This document shows, piece after piece, positions 21,231 through 33,198 of a stretch of 64,000 bases of DNA (positions within the stretch are counted from its first letter, which is position 1; every line of letters starts with the position of its first letter). Source of the DNA: Myrica gale (Eukaryota; Streptophyta; Magnoliopsida; Fagales; Myricaceae); the NCBI GenBank assembly GCA_963930655.1, contig OZ005610.1:9863001-9927000 (forward strand), read 5' to 3'. A program made the translations under genes and the position numbers. Under the pieces are notes generated by a model that worked only from the letters and a program-made list of their open reading frames with translations, did no database searches and was not told the origin of the DNA.

Positions 21231-24200
21231 ATGGACTCGATAAGGAAACAGCTAGACGTACTGATGGGGGCCAACCGGAACGGAGACGTTCGGGAGGTGA
21301 ACCGCAAGTACTTTGATCGCGACGTGTGCCGCCTGTACCTCGTCGGACTTTGCCCTCACGAGCTCTTCCAATTGACGGTAATCTTATGAAATTTAAATAG
21401 TTTCTATAAAATTATATGTATTTGTTTATTGACTGGGAATAAGCCCTTTTGAATCTGTAATCTTTACGCTAAATTGTTTTGGCTGTTGTACCTGCTAACT
21501 GTTTGCCTTCAGAGAAATCTGAGGAATGAAGAATACATTTTTTTTTTCGGGTCTGGATTAATATAAGCTGCTTTCGGAGTTTCTTGGCCTGTTTAGTTTC
21601 CGAGAATGTTTTTAAACGCGACTAATTGTTCCCGCAGAAACTGTGGTAAAATGGAAGGGAAAAGGTTGTGAAGTCCTGATTGTATGGTAGTTGGTCTGTG
21701 AGGAAACAGAATAACAGATACAAAGGAGTTCCATAGTAGTGTGAATCTTTGTTGTTCTAATATCGTAATTCCTCAAAGGATATGATTGTGAGGCAATTGT
21801 TCTGGCTTCAACTTGTCCTGGTTACTAATATTTGAGAGGCTTTTTCTCCTTCGTCTAATGAATAGAACATAATAGAACGTAATAGTAGATGTTTTGAGGG
21901 TTGCTCCTTGTCTTTGGCAAAGTTGAAAGGAAGTTTGTTACTTTCCCTTTTTAGTTGGGCTAATGCTGTGCTTGGCTGCCCTTTTGTTGGTTTTGATGAT
22001 TTTCTTAGTTTTTTGGCTTGTTTAGACTAAGTGATATCGGTATAGCCCTTTGTACTGTTTTCGCTTCTTCTAATGAGATTGGTTACTTATCAAAAAAAAA
22101 GAATAGAACATAAAATGTGTCCAACATCCTATCACACTATGCTGCATAAAATGTCTTCCTATTCCTTTTGAATGAGATTGGCCTAAATAGGCCTTAAAGG
22201 ACGCCCTCGTCTCAAGATTGGCACCAATTAGAAGTCATTATCTGGTCAGTTTTCATGCCGATATAGGTTTTAATCTTGATGTATCATGATTGGAATATGG
22301 TTTTATGTTGGGCCTGTTTTATATAAATAAATTCACAAGGGTTTATTTCCATTTCTCTTTCTGTCTCTTTTGGATGGAATGTGGTTAGTATATAGGATTT
22401 TCCACTGTTTTTTTAATTAAATAGAGAAATGGTTATCAAGGTCTTAATGCATGTTCTTGTAGATAATTAGTACCGTCTCTTCTATTCTTCTGAAGCTTTT
22501 CCCCCTTTGTTTCAGAAAATGGATATGGGTCCCTGCCCAAAGGTTCACTCGTTGCAACTGAGAAAAGAGTATCCTTTTTACTCTGAGGGAAGTTATAAAG
22601 TGTTTTTTTTTTACCGTAATTAAAATGAGCAACATAAAGTTGGTGCCAAGGTGCTAGACTTGGAAATAATTGTCATTGATTAATATAGTTTTGGTGAAAA
22701 CTCCTATGATGGTTTTGGTTTATGTTGTTGTTCTTTGTCTGTTTTCTTGCTGAAGAAGTGGGTTATAAACCCCCTTTGTAGTTGAAGAAACAGTAATAAA
22801 GAATGATATAATTGCACTATCTATGATACAAGTCTAATCTGAAGTTTTTGGGTTAAGCTTAATTGCAAGGCAATTCTAAATTTTCTTGCTATGGATCGTT
22901 CAAGTTTGCAAAATAAATGAAATCGTGTCCCTTACCTCCCTTTTTGTGGGACAACCCTTGGTGTCTTTGCATTGTTACTTTTTCAATTAAACTTTGCTAT
23001 GTGCTTGGGCTTAAGCCTCATAACGTTAGTAATTATGGTTAAAATTATCCTTCAATTGATGGATTTATCAGCTACTCGAATTAGCACTCAAAAGAGTTGT
23101 TTAACTACTCAATGTTCTGTAATGGCATGTCAGTAGCGGAAATTGTAAGTATCATCTTTAATTGTCCTTTACTCTCTTTAGATATGAGGAAGCCAAAGCA
23201 AAAACGGTTGATAACTATGATAGAGACTTGGAGGATGTAATTGATAGGCTTATTCTTGAGTGTGACAGGAAGATTACTAGAGCGCTTAGGCGGCTTGAGG
23301 CTGAGGATGCCAAGGCTGCTATTGCAATTTCTGTCTCCGAGGTTACACAGGTGATGGTTGACTCTTTCTATTCCCGTGTTTAGATTATCATCTGGTGATC
23401 TTAGATCCATAAATTGGTGATTGTTCAACTTGCAGACACCAGAGGTACTCGAGTTATCCAAGCAGATCAAAGAGAAGTTGAAAGAAGCTGATCAATATGG
23501 TAATGTATATAGTAATTGTGTGTGGGTGTTTGTGTGAATATGCAATATCTGGCGTTCAGTACAAATCTATGGACAATGGGAGAAAGGATGAACTCATGCT
23601 GATTACTAGGATAAAAGAAAGAACCAGTAAATTCGCTTGAAGAGTTGAGTAGCTCTTGATGAAGCTAAAAGAAACATGCCTAGTTAGGGTTAGAAGGAGT
23701 TGGAATTTTATGACTGTTGGGTTTCACCAAGTACTCATTTTGCAAGATATCCATTTAAGTTTGGTTCTTGTGCCAAATGGTGTCTCCTCCTTAAATAATG
23801 GGTGGAGGATGAGTTTATTGGTTCAGCTCCTTATGGGAGTATGGGCTGTCTTTACCCTTTAAAAGAAGAGTTGACACTTATCATTTAAAGTGGGCATACT
23901 TATGTAGGAAGCCCATGCAGTGAGTTTTCTGAATGTGGGAATTTTAGTTATATGCACCAGAAGGTTGCTTAATCAACTAATAAAAAATTACTATGTAAAT
24001 TTGCAGATCTTGAAGGCAAAACAGATCTTAAGATCCGAGCACTGGAGGTGGTAGAAGAACTGAGAACCAAAAGAGCAGACAAACAGGTGGTGATTGCTTT
24101 CTGAGCCAAACTTTGCTTATGCTGTAACAATCATTATTACGTAGTTCTGGTGTAATAGTTCTATGATGGTGACCATCAGTAGAAAATCCTTATTTTTTTG

Positions 24201-27200
24201 TCCCTTTTCCTGGATTCATTCGGAGTTTCATGCGTATCTTCCTTCTGTTTTGTTGACAGTCCATGCTTCTTTTGGATGCGTTCAATAAAGATAGGGCATC
24301 TTTGCCTCAACCCCTGCCAAACCCACCACCTTTGGCACCCTTACCTGTAGTTGCTCCTGATCCTCGTACACAGGAAATGATAAATGAAAAGTTGAAGAAA
24401 GCAGAGGATCTGGGTGAGTCACTAACCCTCAAATTTTATTGGGTTGTGGCCTTACTACATTTCTGTAAGAATTTGAATCTCAAGCAGTTCCCATATCTGT
24501 TCTATGCATGCTTCACAATTGTTGGTGGCAATTCTTTAGTTTGTATTGCCATTGTATAACATCTCAGGTACATTGTTTCTTTTCAGTACTTCCTCTGCAT
24601 TTGTCGATATAGTGTTGAAAGGAAACTACTATTTACTTCTAACCCTTTTGGTTGAAGTAACTTACTGTGTTTCTACATGTTGTATAAGAGTTATTAATCT
24701 CATCATTACTTGGTTATAGGTTTAGGAATTAGTTTGTGGATATTTGTTAAAAGGTTTGCGACTTTTTCAGGCGAGCAGGGTTTAGTTGAAGAGGCACAGA
24801 AGGCATTGGAAGAGGCTGAAGCTCTCAAGAAGGTTCTTTTCCTTTTTTCTTATTAAATGTATTTTGGGATTACTTGTAAAAAAATGTATTTTGGGATTGT
24901 TTTAGGAAGAATTCATCTGGTTCATCTTGTGATAGTTTATTTTGTATAATTGCACTGTTCTGACATTTTATTGTTGTGTCAGCTTCCTGCCCGGCAGGAG
25001 CCTGCCCTTGATTCCTCCAAGTATACTGCTGCTGATGTGCGGATTGTAAGTCTATTTTACCCTTGCTTATCTTTATGGATATTGTTTAGCAATGTGCCTG
25101 TTTAGAAAGAAAAATGTAATGTTAATCTCAATTAGTGTTACTTGTAATAGCTCCTCATTTTGCTTCTTTGTCATAAAATTATTCAAAGTGAATGAAGTGC
25201 AGATGTCAAATGTGCACTGTTGGACGTATTCAAAATATGCAATGTTATATATGCACTTAAAAATGGATGAATGCTTGGCCAGCCATGTCTTGATACTATG
25301 TTTCGCAGTCCAAGTGTATTAATGTTTATTTGCTTTGCTCTGCAATCGTAATTCTTGTCTCACTCGTGATGTTGTTTCAGACTGATCAGAAGTTACGTGT
25401 TTGTGACATTTGCGGGGCATTTTTGAGTGTTTATGACAGGTAATATTTTATCTTCAGAGACCTTGATTCTTGCCCTGTATTTCTTAGCGTTACTTAGGTA
25501 ACATAGAGTTAGTTTTTGGGTATTCAAATTCAGCTTTTGACCCGACAATTATACCTCCTTGTCACCAGCAGGCTCTTGGGCCCAGTTTTACGAGGATTAC
25601 TTTTGCTGCTAAAGAATGTGCGTCTTTTTCTGTTTTATGCTTGTAGATCATGCTATTATTAGCTAAAACATTATCAGGCAACAGTGCTGTGAATGTACCT
25701 ATTGTGTAAAGCTTTTGGTTGTTATGTGTGCAAACCATTTTGATTTTGATTTTGATTTTTATTTTCAGTGACCGCCGTTTAGCTGATCATTTTGGGGGAA
25801 AGCTTCATTTAGGCTATATGCAAATCCGTGAGAAGTTAGCAGAGCTTCAGGTAATAAATATTCTTATCCTACATAACGAATAATATTGTGAAAATATTTT
25901 TTATTTATATTAACTTTGGTGTGCAAAAATGTGCAAAGGTGTTATTACCCACTAACTTCTGTTTACTTCTTTCCCTATCCTGCTGGCTACTGATTATGTA
26001 ATTACTCGACCATATCTTCATTTTTGGGCATTGGCAAAAGAAATGTCAAAATTCTAGAAAGAAACGGATGTTATGGTGCTGAATGTGATATATCTACTAT
26101 TCTTCTTATCATGTCTTTTGAAATGTTCTTAAGTTGGTATTCTGAATATGTTGGTTCAGGTGCTGCTTTAATGTTTGACATTCTTCTATAGAGATTCTCA
26201 GTTAGTATTCGATCAGTGAGTTTTTCTAACCTCGGCGAAGGATGATTTTGCATTTTCTAATATGTTTTGATATGATGTAGTTTTGAGACTTGAGCATGGA
26301 AAATTCCCTGAAGAAATGTCTCGAGTCCAGCGCATGTTAGCCTTCAGTATACATCAGATGTATGGCAAATGTGCCTCTAGTGTTTCCTTACATTTAAAGT
26401 TGGTTTCAAAGACTAGGGCACAATGGATGTGGCCTAAAATTCCTGGGGCCTGACATGACCATTAAGAAGATTGGTTTCTTTGAACTTATACCTACCTGTG
26501 TGTGTCGAGGTATAAGCACACTGTACCCAAGTTAAGAGCATGTGCAATCTAGCTGTGGGTTTCTATAATATGCATATTATACGGATGCACTTTCCATTGC
26601 TTTGTTGTGTCCAGATAGTATCAATTTTGAAGCAGTTCTGCTTTTTTGCATTACTTGCAATATCTTTAGGTTTTGTTTCCTTTTGTGAATAGATATAATC
26701 TCTTCAATTTAATTGGACTTTTGTTTCATTTAAAGTTTGTTTCAATGGCATTCTTTTGGTAATTAAATTGTCAGGAAGAGAAAGAAAAGAGCCGAAAGGT
26801 TGATCAGGAGGATAGAAGGTAACTTCAATCATCTTTGCCTTCAATTCTATTTAATGTGTATCAAATTTCTGCCTAAATTTCTGCCTGAATGTTGTTCTTG
26901 TTTTTTTCTCCTTCAATTGTTCACATTACAGATCGAAAGAGCAAAGTAAGGACAGAGAGCTGGAATCTAGTAGGGATCAAGAACGAGGAGATAGCCGTGA
27001 CCGGGCGAGGGATTATGTTGGTAGGAGGAGCAGAGATCGTGATAGGCATCATGATCGTGAGCGTGTCTATGATCGTGAGTGTGATAGAGATTCAGATCGG
27101 TCCCGCAATTATGACTCGAGAAGTCGCCGCAGGTCGCGGTCGCGATCAAAGGAGCATTCAAGGGATTATGATCGCCACAGGTACTCTTTCTTCTGTCCAA

Positions 27201-28196
27201 AGTATTTTCTCTCATTTTTATGGGGGCTTCCTTTCTTTTTATTCTACTATTCTTGTCATCTAACCAAGAGTCAGGGAAGAGTCTGAGTCCTTGTGGATGT
27301 ATTTTTGTCCACTGATTGTGACTTGACGATGAATTTGTAGTTCTTCTGTCTTTTCTTTGTGCTGTTATAATAATTGAAGGCCCCAGAAAGGAAGAAACAA
27401 AAGGCTCAGTAGATAAACTTATATTCTGTTTTAAAATCTTGTGAGTGATTGGAATAGGGAGTGTTTTTGGGGGTTTTGCTTTTTTTACCCTCTGGGTCGG
27501 TTTTATTGGGGAGAGCTACTTACTAAAATGCTCTTGAAATAAATAGAGTTGAATTCTGTAAGGCTTGAACACGTGGCAAGTGAAGTAAATATGTCTATTT
27601 TTGTTTAATTTATAATTGAAGTGTTCTAAATGTGGATGCACTCTACCATATAGGATAAGATTAACGTATTAATGCCTGGTACATATTGATATTGTGAAAA
27701 GATAAAAGTATGTACAAATAATTAAGAAGTTTTGGAGGGAATCAAAATGGGATTTGTCCAAAAGAATTGTATATAGGACTTTTGCTTGTCCCATCATGTG
27801 GAGGACTCTGCGGTATAGATTCTATCTTGAAATCTCCCTTGTACACCCCAAAGAAGGTTCTCTCTTGACTCTCAGTGGCTAGTCTGTGTTGGTCCAGAAA
27901 CCATGCTGATGGCCAAATGTATCCTGCGTAATGCTAATAGATTAATTTAGCTGTTTTGTTAGTCATCAAACAGTTCGAAGCACATAACCATAAATTTGGC
28001 GCTTCTGTAAATACCTATGACCTGGGTGCAGTTTATGAGATATTTTTTTATGTTTTAATTTATCAGATCTTGGTTTCCACTTGTTCATATGCGCATTTGG
28101 AAGCTTTTAAGGCCCTTGTTTAATTCTTTTTCCTTAAGCAAAGTGACCCCGACTGATTAATTACTCTCTCATTCCAGGCGTTACGACCGGTATTAG
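21231..28196 (+). CDS. LUC7: LUC7-like U1 snRNP-associated splicing factor
   Basis: LUC7 proteins are U1 snRNP components that contact the pre-mRNA near the 5' splice site and affect splice-site choice and alternative splicing. Thirteen coding exons join in frame to 414 residues: 21231-21377, 22516-22568, 23182-23350, 23436-23499, 24007-24086, 24260-24413, 24771-24832, 24983-25045, 25381-25439, 25769-25850, 26775-26818, 26932-27180 and 28178-28196. All introns are GT-AG. The start MDSIRKQLDVLMGANRNGD is the conserved N-terminus. The first zinc finger uses C33, C41, C56 and H60; the second is CDIC with H291 and H297 (DRRLADHFGGKLHLGY). Between them lies a helical region ending in EEAQKALEEAEALKK. 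The tail from about 327 is RS/RD/RE-rich, typical of the plant LUC7A/B type and not the shorter LUC7RL type. No breaks found. Intron 1 carries a small LINE insertion. The final intron (about 1 kb) precedes an exon coding only the last six residues. Confidence 0.96.
21873..22100 (+). mobile_element. 5'-truncated LINE tail with TSD and poly(A)
   Basis: The 13-base duplication GAATAGAACATAA flanks it at 21860-21872 and 22101-22113, and it ends in nine A at 22092-22100. The interior matches the end of ORF2 and the 3' UTR of the minus-strand LINE at 62797-64000: a remnant of the ERNNRFFENCSVFG-type C-terminal segment, then the shared TTTGTACTGTTTTC and a final AATGAGATTGGTTACTTAT. It lies in LUC7 intron 1. 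Only about 228 bp was copied, as is usual for 5'-truncated L1-type insertions. Confidence 0.88.
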
Positions 28197-28924
28197 AAGA
28201 TCCTTTGCTCTGGTGCATATGGAATTGGAAAATGTGTTATTATCTAGGTCAGTGTTGAGCCGCACCTGTAGGAAAAAGATAATTATGTGGGTTGGATTAT
28301 ATTTATACTGTTGGTAGAGCTGCTATTATCCTGTGATGGACATGACTTTGGCGCATAGGTTGTATCAGCTTCATGTTTGACAGATTTTTTACACTGATTT
28401 TGAGTTAGCTTGGAGTTTGTGTTCCTGCTTATATGTGGCTGTAATATTAGCTTTACTCTAGTGGGCATTGGAATTGGTTTTAGGTTGTGTAAACTGTGTG
28501 TGTCAGCTTTATCTGATAAATGGAATTCAATGATTACAATTTTTATGTTAGGCGACAATCGAATTAAGGAGCAAACCAGGTCGAAGAACATCTCAGTATT
28601 TGCAGCTGTTTCCTCTCAGTATTTGCAGCTGTTTCAGTTTCTTTATGCTATATGATCAAAGTATCAAACATGTAGTCTCGGATCCGAATGTGTCATTTCA
28701 CATCTAAAACTAAAAAAAGCTCCAAAATATAATAACAAAAGTCGTTCAAGCTGAGCCTGGTGACTTTTATTTTTCTTGGCAAAGTACATGTAATCTCTTC
28801 TCGACTCGTCAAACATTTATAATCTATTTTGCATATTTTAATGTAATGAATGTATTCAAGTGACAAATCAGTGGTTGAGATTTAAAAGAACGAAGAAATT
28901 CGCTGCATACGGTAATAGTTATAA
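28197..28924. other. LUC7 3' UTR and flank, no further gene
   Basis: Downstream of the LUC7 stop. A 23-bp tandem pair, TCTCAGTATTTGCAGCTGTT at 28591 and 28614, is present. No other gene seen. Confidence 0.5.
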
Positions 28925-29954
28925 GAAATGGCTAATGGCTTACCTCGATACGTTAAAGAGTTGGGAATGGTGAGGATAAAATCTATAGTTAGGAATGGGG
29001 AAAGTATTTCGCTCTGGTACGATGACGGGCACTCGGTTGGGTCTCGTTATCAGAAAATTTCTCCCCTTCTAATTTATTCTTTGGAGTTGGGTCCTAACGC
29101 GTTGGTCAAGGATTGTTATCTCCGGTGATCACTGGCAATGGCCGGAGTCGAGACTTTTGGAGGGATATTGAGAGCTACACCTGCCCACTTTAGGCCTTGC
29201 CCAAATAGGACGGATCGAAGGCTTTGGCTGCCAAGCCCAAACGGTAATTTTTCTGTTGCTGCTGCTCTTCATTGCCTTACTCCTCTACCCCCAAGGTTCC
29301 GTAGCATGATATTCTGTGGGGCCCAAGCCACATACCACAATTCTCATTCATCTCTTGGCTGGTTGTTTATGAGAGACTAGCAACCAAGATGTTCTTGCGT
29401 GATAGAGGTATGCGGAGCAACCTGGAGTGTGTTTTGTGCAGGGGTGGAGCTGAAGATGTAGACCATCTCTTTTTTCAATGTCGTTTTTCCTGACAGTATT
29501 TGTGTTTTGTTTTTGGATCGATGCAGCATGCCCAGACAATTATCAAAAATGGAAGGAAGTTGTGGAATGATGGCAAGGAAACTTAAGGGTAAACCTCTAT
29601 TGGCCAGAATTGTGCGGGTTGTACAGGCTGCAGCCATTTACTTCATTTTCCAGAAGAAATCCAAAATCAAGGCGACTGGTGCCTGTGTTTACTATATCAT
29701 CACAACTGTTGTAGCTAGAGGAAACTTTCTTAAAGGAATGAGAAGGACAGAGTCTAATAGGCAAGATCGCACCTTTTACCTTTTAGACCACATCTTTGCT
29801 ATTTAATTCTTTTGGAATTTGTTTTTAAGTTTTTGAATGTGGACTGAGTAGATACGACTGACCCGTTCTGCGGGTTTGAACTTTGCTTGTAAGGGCTATG
29901 CCCACAGCTCTTTGGAGGATTCATTACACTTACCAGTTACCCCCAAAAAAAAAA
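28925..29954 (+). mobile_element. 3' part of a LINE (zf-RVT region), broken
   Basis: The plus strand encodes the C-terminal part of an L1-type ORF2. First comes RNGESISLWYDDGHSVGS with LGPNALVKDC; then DRRLWLPSPNGNFSV, the start of the zf-RVT domain; then the zinc-knuckle-like CVLCRGGAEDVDHLFFQC; then RQLSKMEGSCGMMARKLKGK and LARIVRVVQAAAIYFIFQ. The frame shifts several times and has stops after about 29128 and 29380, so it is dead. It ends with a 3' UTR and ten A (29945-29954). It belongs to a different LINE group from those at 51 and 57 kb, judged by wording of the domain and 3' end. No TSD found. Confidence 0.8.
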
Positions 29955-30539
29955 TCTCACTTCGAAACACAGATTAAACAAAATAAGAAGTATCCTGGAT
30001 CCCAAACCAACAAACGAAGCAAGAGAAAAGGAATGCAAAACCGTACAGCTCCAAACCAATAAATGGCTTCGAATGTTCTACAATATTGGCTTTTCACCAC
30101 AATCTATGATCCAGAGCTCATAATCCCCTTAAGCGAACTTACGCATCACACGTAAACAAATGAGCCCTACAACGCACTTGTAACCCATGCTCCAACCTAT
30201 TTTTTTTTTTTTTAAAAACTCCTGCTCCAACCACTTGTACGCTATGCTTACACCCCAAAAAGAGGCCTCGCCAACTGTTCGAAGAAATGTTAAGGAGAAA
30301 CCCGTCACATTCTAGCCTTACATAATTATCCAATTACTTATCCTGGTAGTTTTACACCGAACCAAAACTTCAGAAAAGAAAGAAAAGGAGCACAACTCAG
30401 TTGCCTACTTCTCACAAATATAACAAATAACAACAAACGCCCACCATTACGTTTCAAATACATCAGAAGTTATACCTCACCTAAAATTAACTTGAAAAGG
30501 GGGAAAACATGAAGAAAAAAGCAGTACCAGAAGCACCGC
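29955..30539. other. TIC20-II 3' flank, no gene
   Basis: Probably the 3' UTR of the minus-strand TIC20-II gene plus intergenic DNA. No coding sequence or element ends recognised. Confidence 0.5.
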
Positions 30540-31151
30540 CTATATCTGCCTACCAGCGGCATCAGCAACGAATGGCAGGTAGGGCGTCTTCCCGAGAACA
30601 CAACACACCACACTATAAACAAAACAGAAGACGCTGAAAACAAACAGCACGTTGTGGACCCAGAGCATGATCTTGAACCCGACCCCGGCCCGGCCCGGAC
30701 TGAGGACCCGTTGGAGCAGCAAGGGCAGCACAAGGAGGACGTCCAGAGTGACGGCTTGCATGGCATTGAACCTGACGTATCGGCTCAAACGAGGGTTCCG
30801 GACTACCCCCAGGTAGAGCGCAAAGAAGGCCACGAAAGAGGAGTAGGGGATAGACCTGTAGAGGGAGAGAAGAGGGAGGAGAGGATCGAAGAGGGACCCC
30901 AGAGATGGGTATTGGTGGAAGAGGAAGCGGCCGTATTGGAGAGAGTTGAAGAAGGGGAGAGTGTAAGCCACCGCTGAGATCAACCGATCAGTGGCTGGGG
31001 TTGGGTTGTAGGACATGCGGGTGATAGTCGTAGTGGTGTTGCGCCATTTTATTGGCGGCGCCCGCTTGAGTTTGGAAGGGTCGGTAAAGAGGGGTGAACG
31101 GGAGGTGAAATTAGAAGTGGCCGAGGGGCGGAGGAGAGGAATGGAGGCCAT
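30540..31151 (-). CDS. TIC20-II: TIC20-II, chloroplast protein-import translocon family
   Basis: Minus-strand, single exon, 203 residues. TIC20 proteins are four-helix membrane proteins; TIC20-I is a channel-forming subunit of the inner-envelope import translocon, while the role and exact plastid membrane of the II type are less settled. The first roughly 45 residues are rich in Ser, Thr and Arg, as in a transit peptide. The mature part starts near YNPTPATDRLISAVAY and contains PFFNSLQYGRFLFHQYPSLG, YSSFVAFFALYLGVVR, RYVRFNAMQAVTLDVLLVLP and a last helix LFVFSVFCFVYSVVCCVLG. It ends GKTPYLPFVADAAGRQI, the conserved terminus of this subgroup. Hydrophobic stretches at about 56-78, 100-118, 132-150 and 165-187 fit four membrane helices. 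Start chosen as the first ATG, just downstream of a T-rich stretch in the 5' leader. No breaks. Confidence 0.95.
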   Translation of the reverse strand: MASIPLLRPSATSNFTSRSPLFTDPSKLKRAPPIKWRNTTTTITRMSYNPTPATDRLISAVAYTLPFFNSLQYGRFLFHQYPSLGSLFDPLLPLLSLYRSIPYSSFVAFFALYLGVVRNPRLSRYVRFNAMQAVTLDVLLVLPLLLQRVLSPGRAGVGFKIMLWVHNVLFVFSVFCFVYSVVCCVLGKTPYLPFVADAAGRQI

Positions 31152-31283
31152 TTTTTTTTTTTCTTTTGGTGGGCGAGGACGGCGAGGGGAACAGATGGGG
31201 GCTTCTGTCTTTGTAACGGAAGTATAACTAAAACCTTAAAACGATTCTATCCTCTACCTCTTAGTTTTACTTTGTTTTTTTTT

Positions 31284-31615
31284 GGGAAATTTGCTTTTTA
31301 GTCCTTAGGTTTTGGGTCATTTTTAATTTTAGTCCTTAACTTTCGACCTTTAATTTTTTAGTCCTTGAATTTTTTTTTGTCGAATTAATGGTCCTTCCGT
31401 CAGTTTGTCGTCCATATACTTAACGGAACATGTACCGGTCAACCGCTTCATGTATCGGTCGACCGGTACAAATTTGACGGCAGACTGACGTTAAACTGAT
31501 GGAAGGACTAAATTTTACAAAGATGAAAGTTCAAGGACTAAAATTTTGACCCACTAAAATTCATGACTAAAAATAAAAAGGAGGTAAAACTCAAGGACTA
31601 GAAAACAAATTTTTC
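31284..31615. mobile_element. Foldback MITE with GTCCTT-rich arms, about 330 bp
   Basis: Left end GGAAATTTGCTTTTTAGTCC and right end GGACTAGAAAACAAATTTTT are inverted copies. The arms continue with repeated TTAGTCCTT / AAGGACTAA units and CCTTCCGTCAGTTT / TGATGGAAGGAC inward. The centre holds a pair of CGGTCRACCG motifs resembling the palindromes in the copia LTRs at 14-19 kb. No coding sequence. It is related in style to the element at 20181-20941. Confidence 0.75.
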
Positions 31616-31618
31616 ATA

Positions 31619-31996
31619 GCTCTTATCCCGAAGACTGACGCTCCTTCAGTTGTGAGCCATTTTCGTCCCATAAACCTATGTAACGTCAGTTACAAAATTA
31701 TCTCAAAATTGTTGGCTGACCGATTGAAGCAGGCGCTCCCTATGCTTATATCTCCATTTCATACTGCTTTTGTACCTGGCCGAACAATTCAAGAAAATTC
31801 GATTGTTGCTAATGAGATTATTCATGCCACGAGGAGTAAGAAGGGTAGAGGTGGTTTGGCTGCCATTAAGTTGGACATGACTCAAGCTTATGATCGGCTT
31901 GAATGGAAGTTTGTGCTTCATGTGATGGATTACTTCGGTTTCAGTCAAAAATGGCAGCAGCTTATTGGCCAATGTATATCCACGGTTAGCTTCGAT
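31619..31996 (+). mobile_element. LINE reverse-transcriptase fragment
   Basis: An open frame encodes LIPKTDAPSVVSHFRPINLC, YKIISKLLADRLKQALP, AFVPGRTIQENSIVANEI and IKLDMTQAYDRLEW, which are RT motifs 1, 2 and A of L1-type plant LINEs with the catalytic D of the KLDMTQAYD block. Similarity stops near 31996, and the reading frame then runs on into unrelated DNA to 32338. It starts directly after the foldback element. A truncated dead piece. Confidence 0.85.
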
Positions 31997-32775
31997 TACA
32001 CACCTTCTTTGTTGTTACGTATACTTTTTGAATATCAATTTTCTTCAGTGAGTAATGTTTTGATGAGAGTTCAGGAGCTGGTGCCACTTTTAATAGCTGT
32101 CTCTCGCAACAGAGGCTTCGTACAAGAAAACATCTCAAATCATACCATATATCACTCCGTAGTCCGTATAGAAGAAATTACTATTGAACCATTTAACTTA
32201 AGAGGACTAAATTTGTTTCCTCTATTCCATAAAAAGACTTCCACCGGGAGGAAATCCAAGTACGCTCAGAAAAGGACAAAACAGTATACAAATCAGACTC
32301 TAATTGAGGTACTCACGAACATACTGTCATGGTTTTAATCTTTTGAATGTACACACTCAGCAAAATATAAGACAAAATCTTGGTAATGAGCCATGTATTA
32401 AAAAAGTACTAAAACTTATTGAGTTATTTGTAATTTTTTTTTAAAAAAAATTCATATAAAAAATTCACAATAAATCCTAAAAGTCTAATTTTTTTTTTAT
32501 AAAACAGAACATCCGCTCACAAGTGTTTTTTTGGCTGACCCTTCTCTATCATCCGCGGATTACGCCGCCATCTGGCTTTGTTATGATGGGTTATTTAAAC
32601 TTTCTGTCTGTTTTATTTTGAATGTTAAGTTGGACTCATAGTTAGTTCGATCGTCACCTATACGGCTATACAGATACCACTTATAACCAAAAATATGTAA
32701 TTGAGGTTTTGTAACTTCACAAATCAATTTAATCCGAATATTCTCAGTCTTACTCCACTCTTCAAATTTGGAAGA
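31997..32775. other. No gene seen
   Basis: AT-rich DNA. The open frame continuing from the LINE piece has no recognisable domain here. No elements delimited. Confidence 0.45.
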
Positions 32776-32950
32776 TATGAGAAATGTTTGGTGTATTTCC
32801 TAAGTTCTTCCCAGGTTCTTCTTGGAAAGAATCTGATGACTCAGGATCTCTGAGTGTGTATGATCTACTTCTAAAATGAATCATGAGTTATCTGATTCTT
32901 CTTAGAAAAATTTAAGAAGAACCCAGAAAGAACACCAAACATTTCTCATA
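32776..32950. mobile_element. Small MITE with perfect 19-bp terminal inverted repeats
   Basis: TATGAGAAATGTTTGGTGT (32776-32794) and its exact complement (32932-32950) bound 175 bp. The interior is also self-complementary (GGTTCTTCTTGG / TTAAGAAGAACCC; TCTGATGACTCA / TGAGTTATCTGA). The outermost TA at both ends could be a TA target duplication (mariner-type) or part of the repeat, so the superfamily is uncertain. The perfect arms suggest a fairly young copy. Confidence 0.85.
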
Positions 32951-33053
32951 AAGAAAAACATGCGGTGAAGGAATCACAGGAAAACTTGCATATAACGATG
33001 TGAAGTGAAATTAAATATTGGTCACTGTATTTTACTGTCAAAATCAAATAAAA

Positions 33054-33193
33054 TTTTAAACTTCAAAACACATAAAATTTCATATTTAAAAGATCCGAAA
33101 AACTAAAATATGATAGATATAAAATTTTAAAGATTAAAAATTTTAAACTTCAAAACACATAAAATGTCATATTTGAAGGATCCCGAAAAATGA
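33054..33193. repeat. AT-rich tandem duplication
   Basis: The segment TTTTAAACTTCAAAACACAT and what follows occurs twice (near 33055 and 33146), ending just before the copia element. A local duplication. Confidence 0.7.
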
Positions 33194-33198
33194 AATAT

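Noticed and set aside
26889-27263. 124-residue plus-strand frame
   Set aside because: It is another reading frame across LUC7 exon 12, whose RS/RD-rich repeats keep alternative frames open. The spliced LUC7 frame fits the family exactly.
32000-32338. Continuation of the LINE RT open frame
   Set aside because: Similarity to RT ends near 31996; the remaining residues match nothing and simply run to the next stop.
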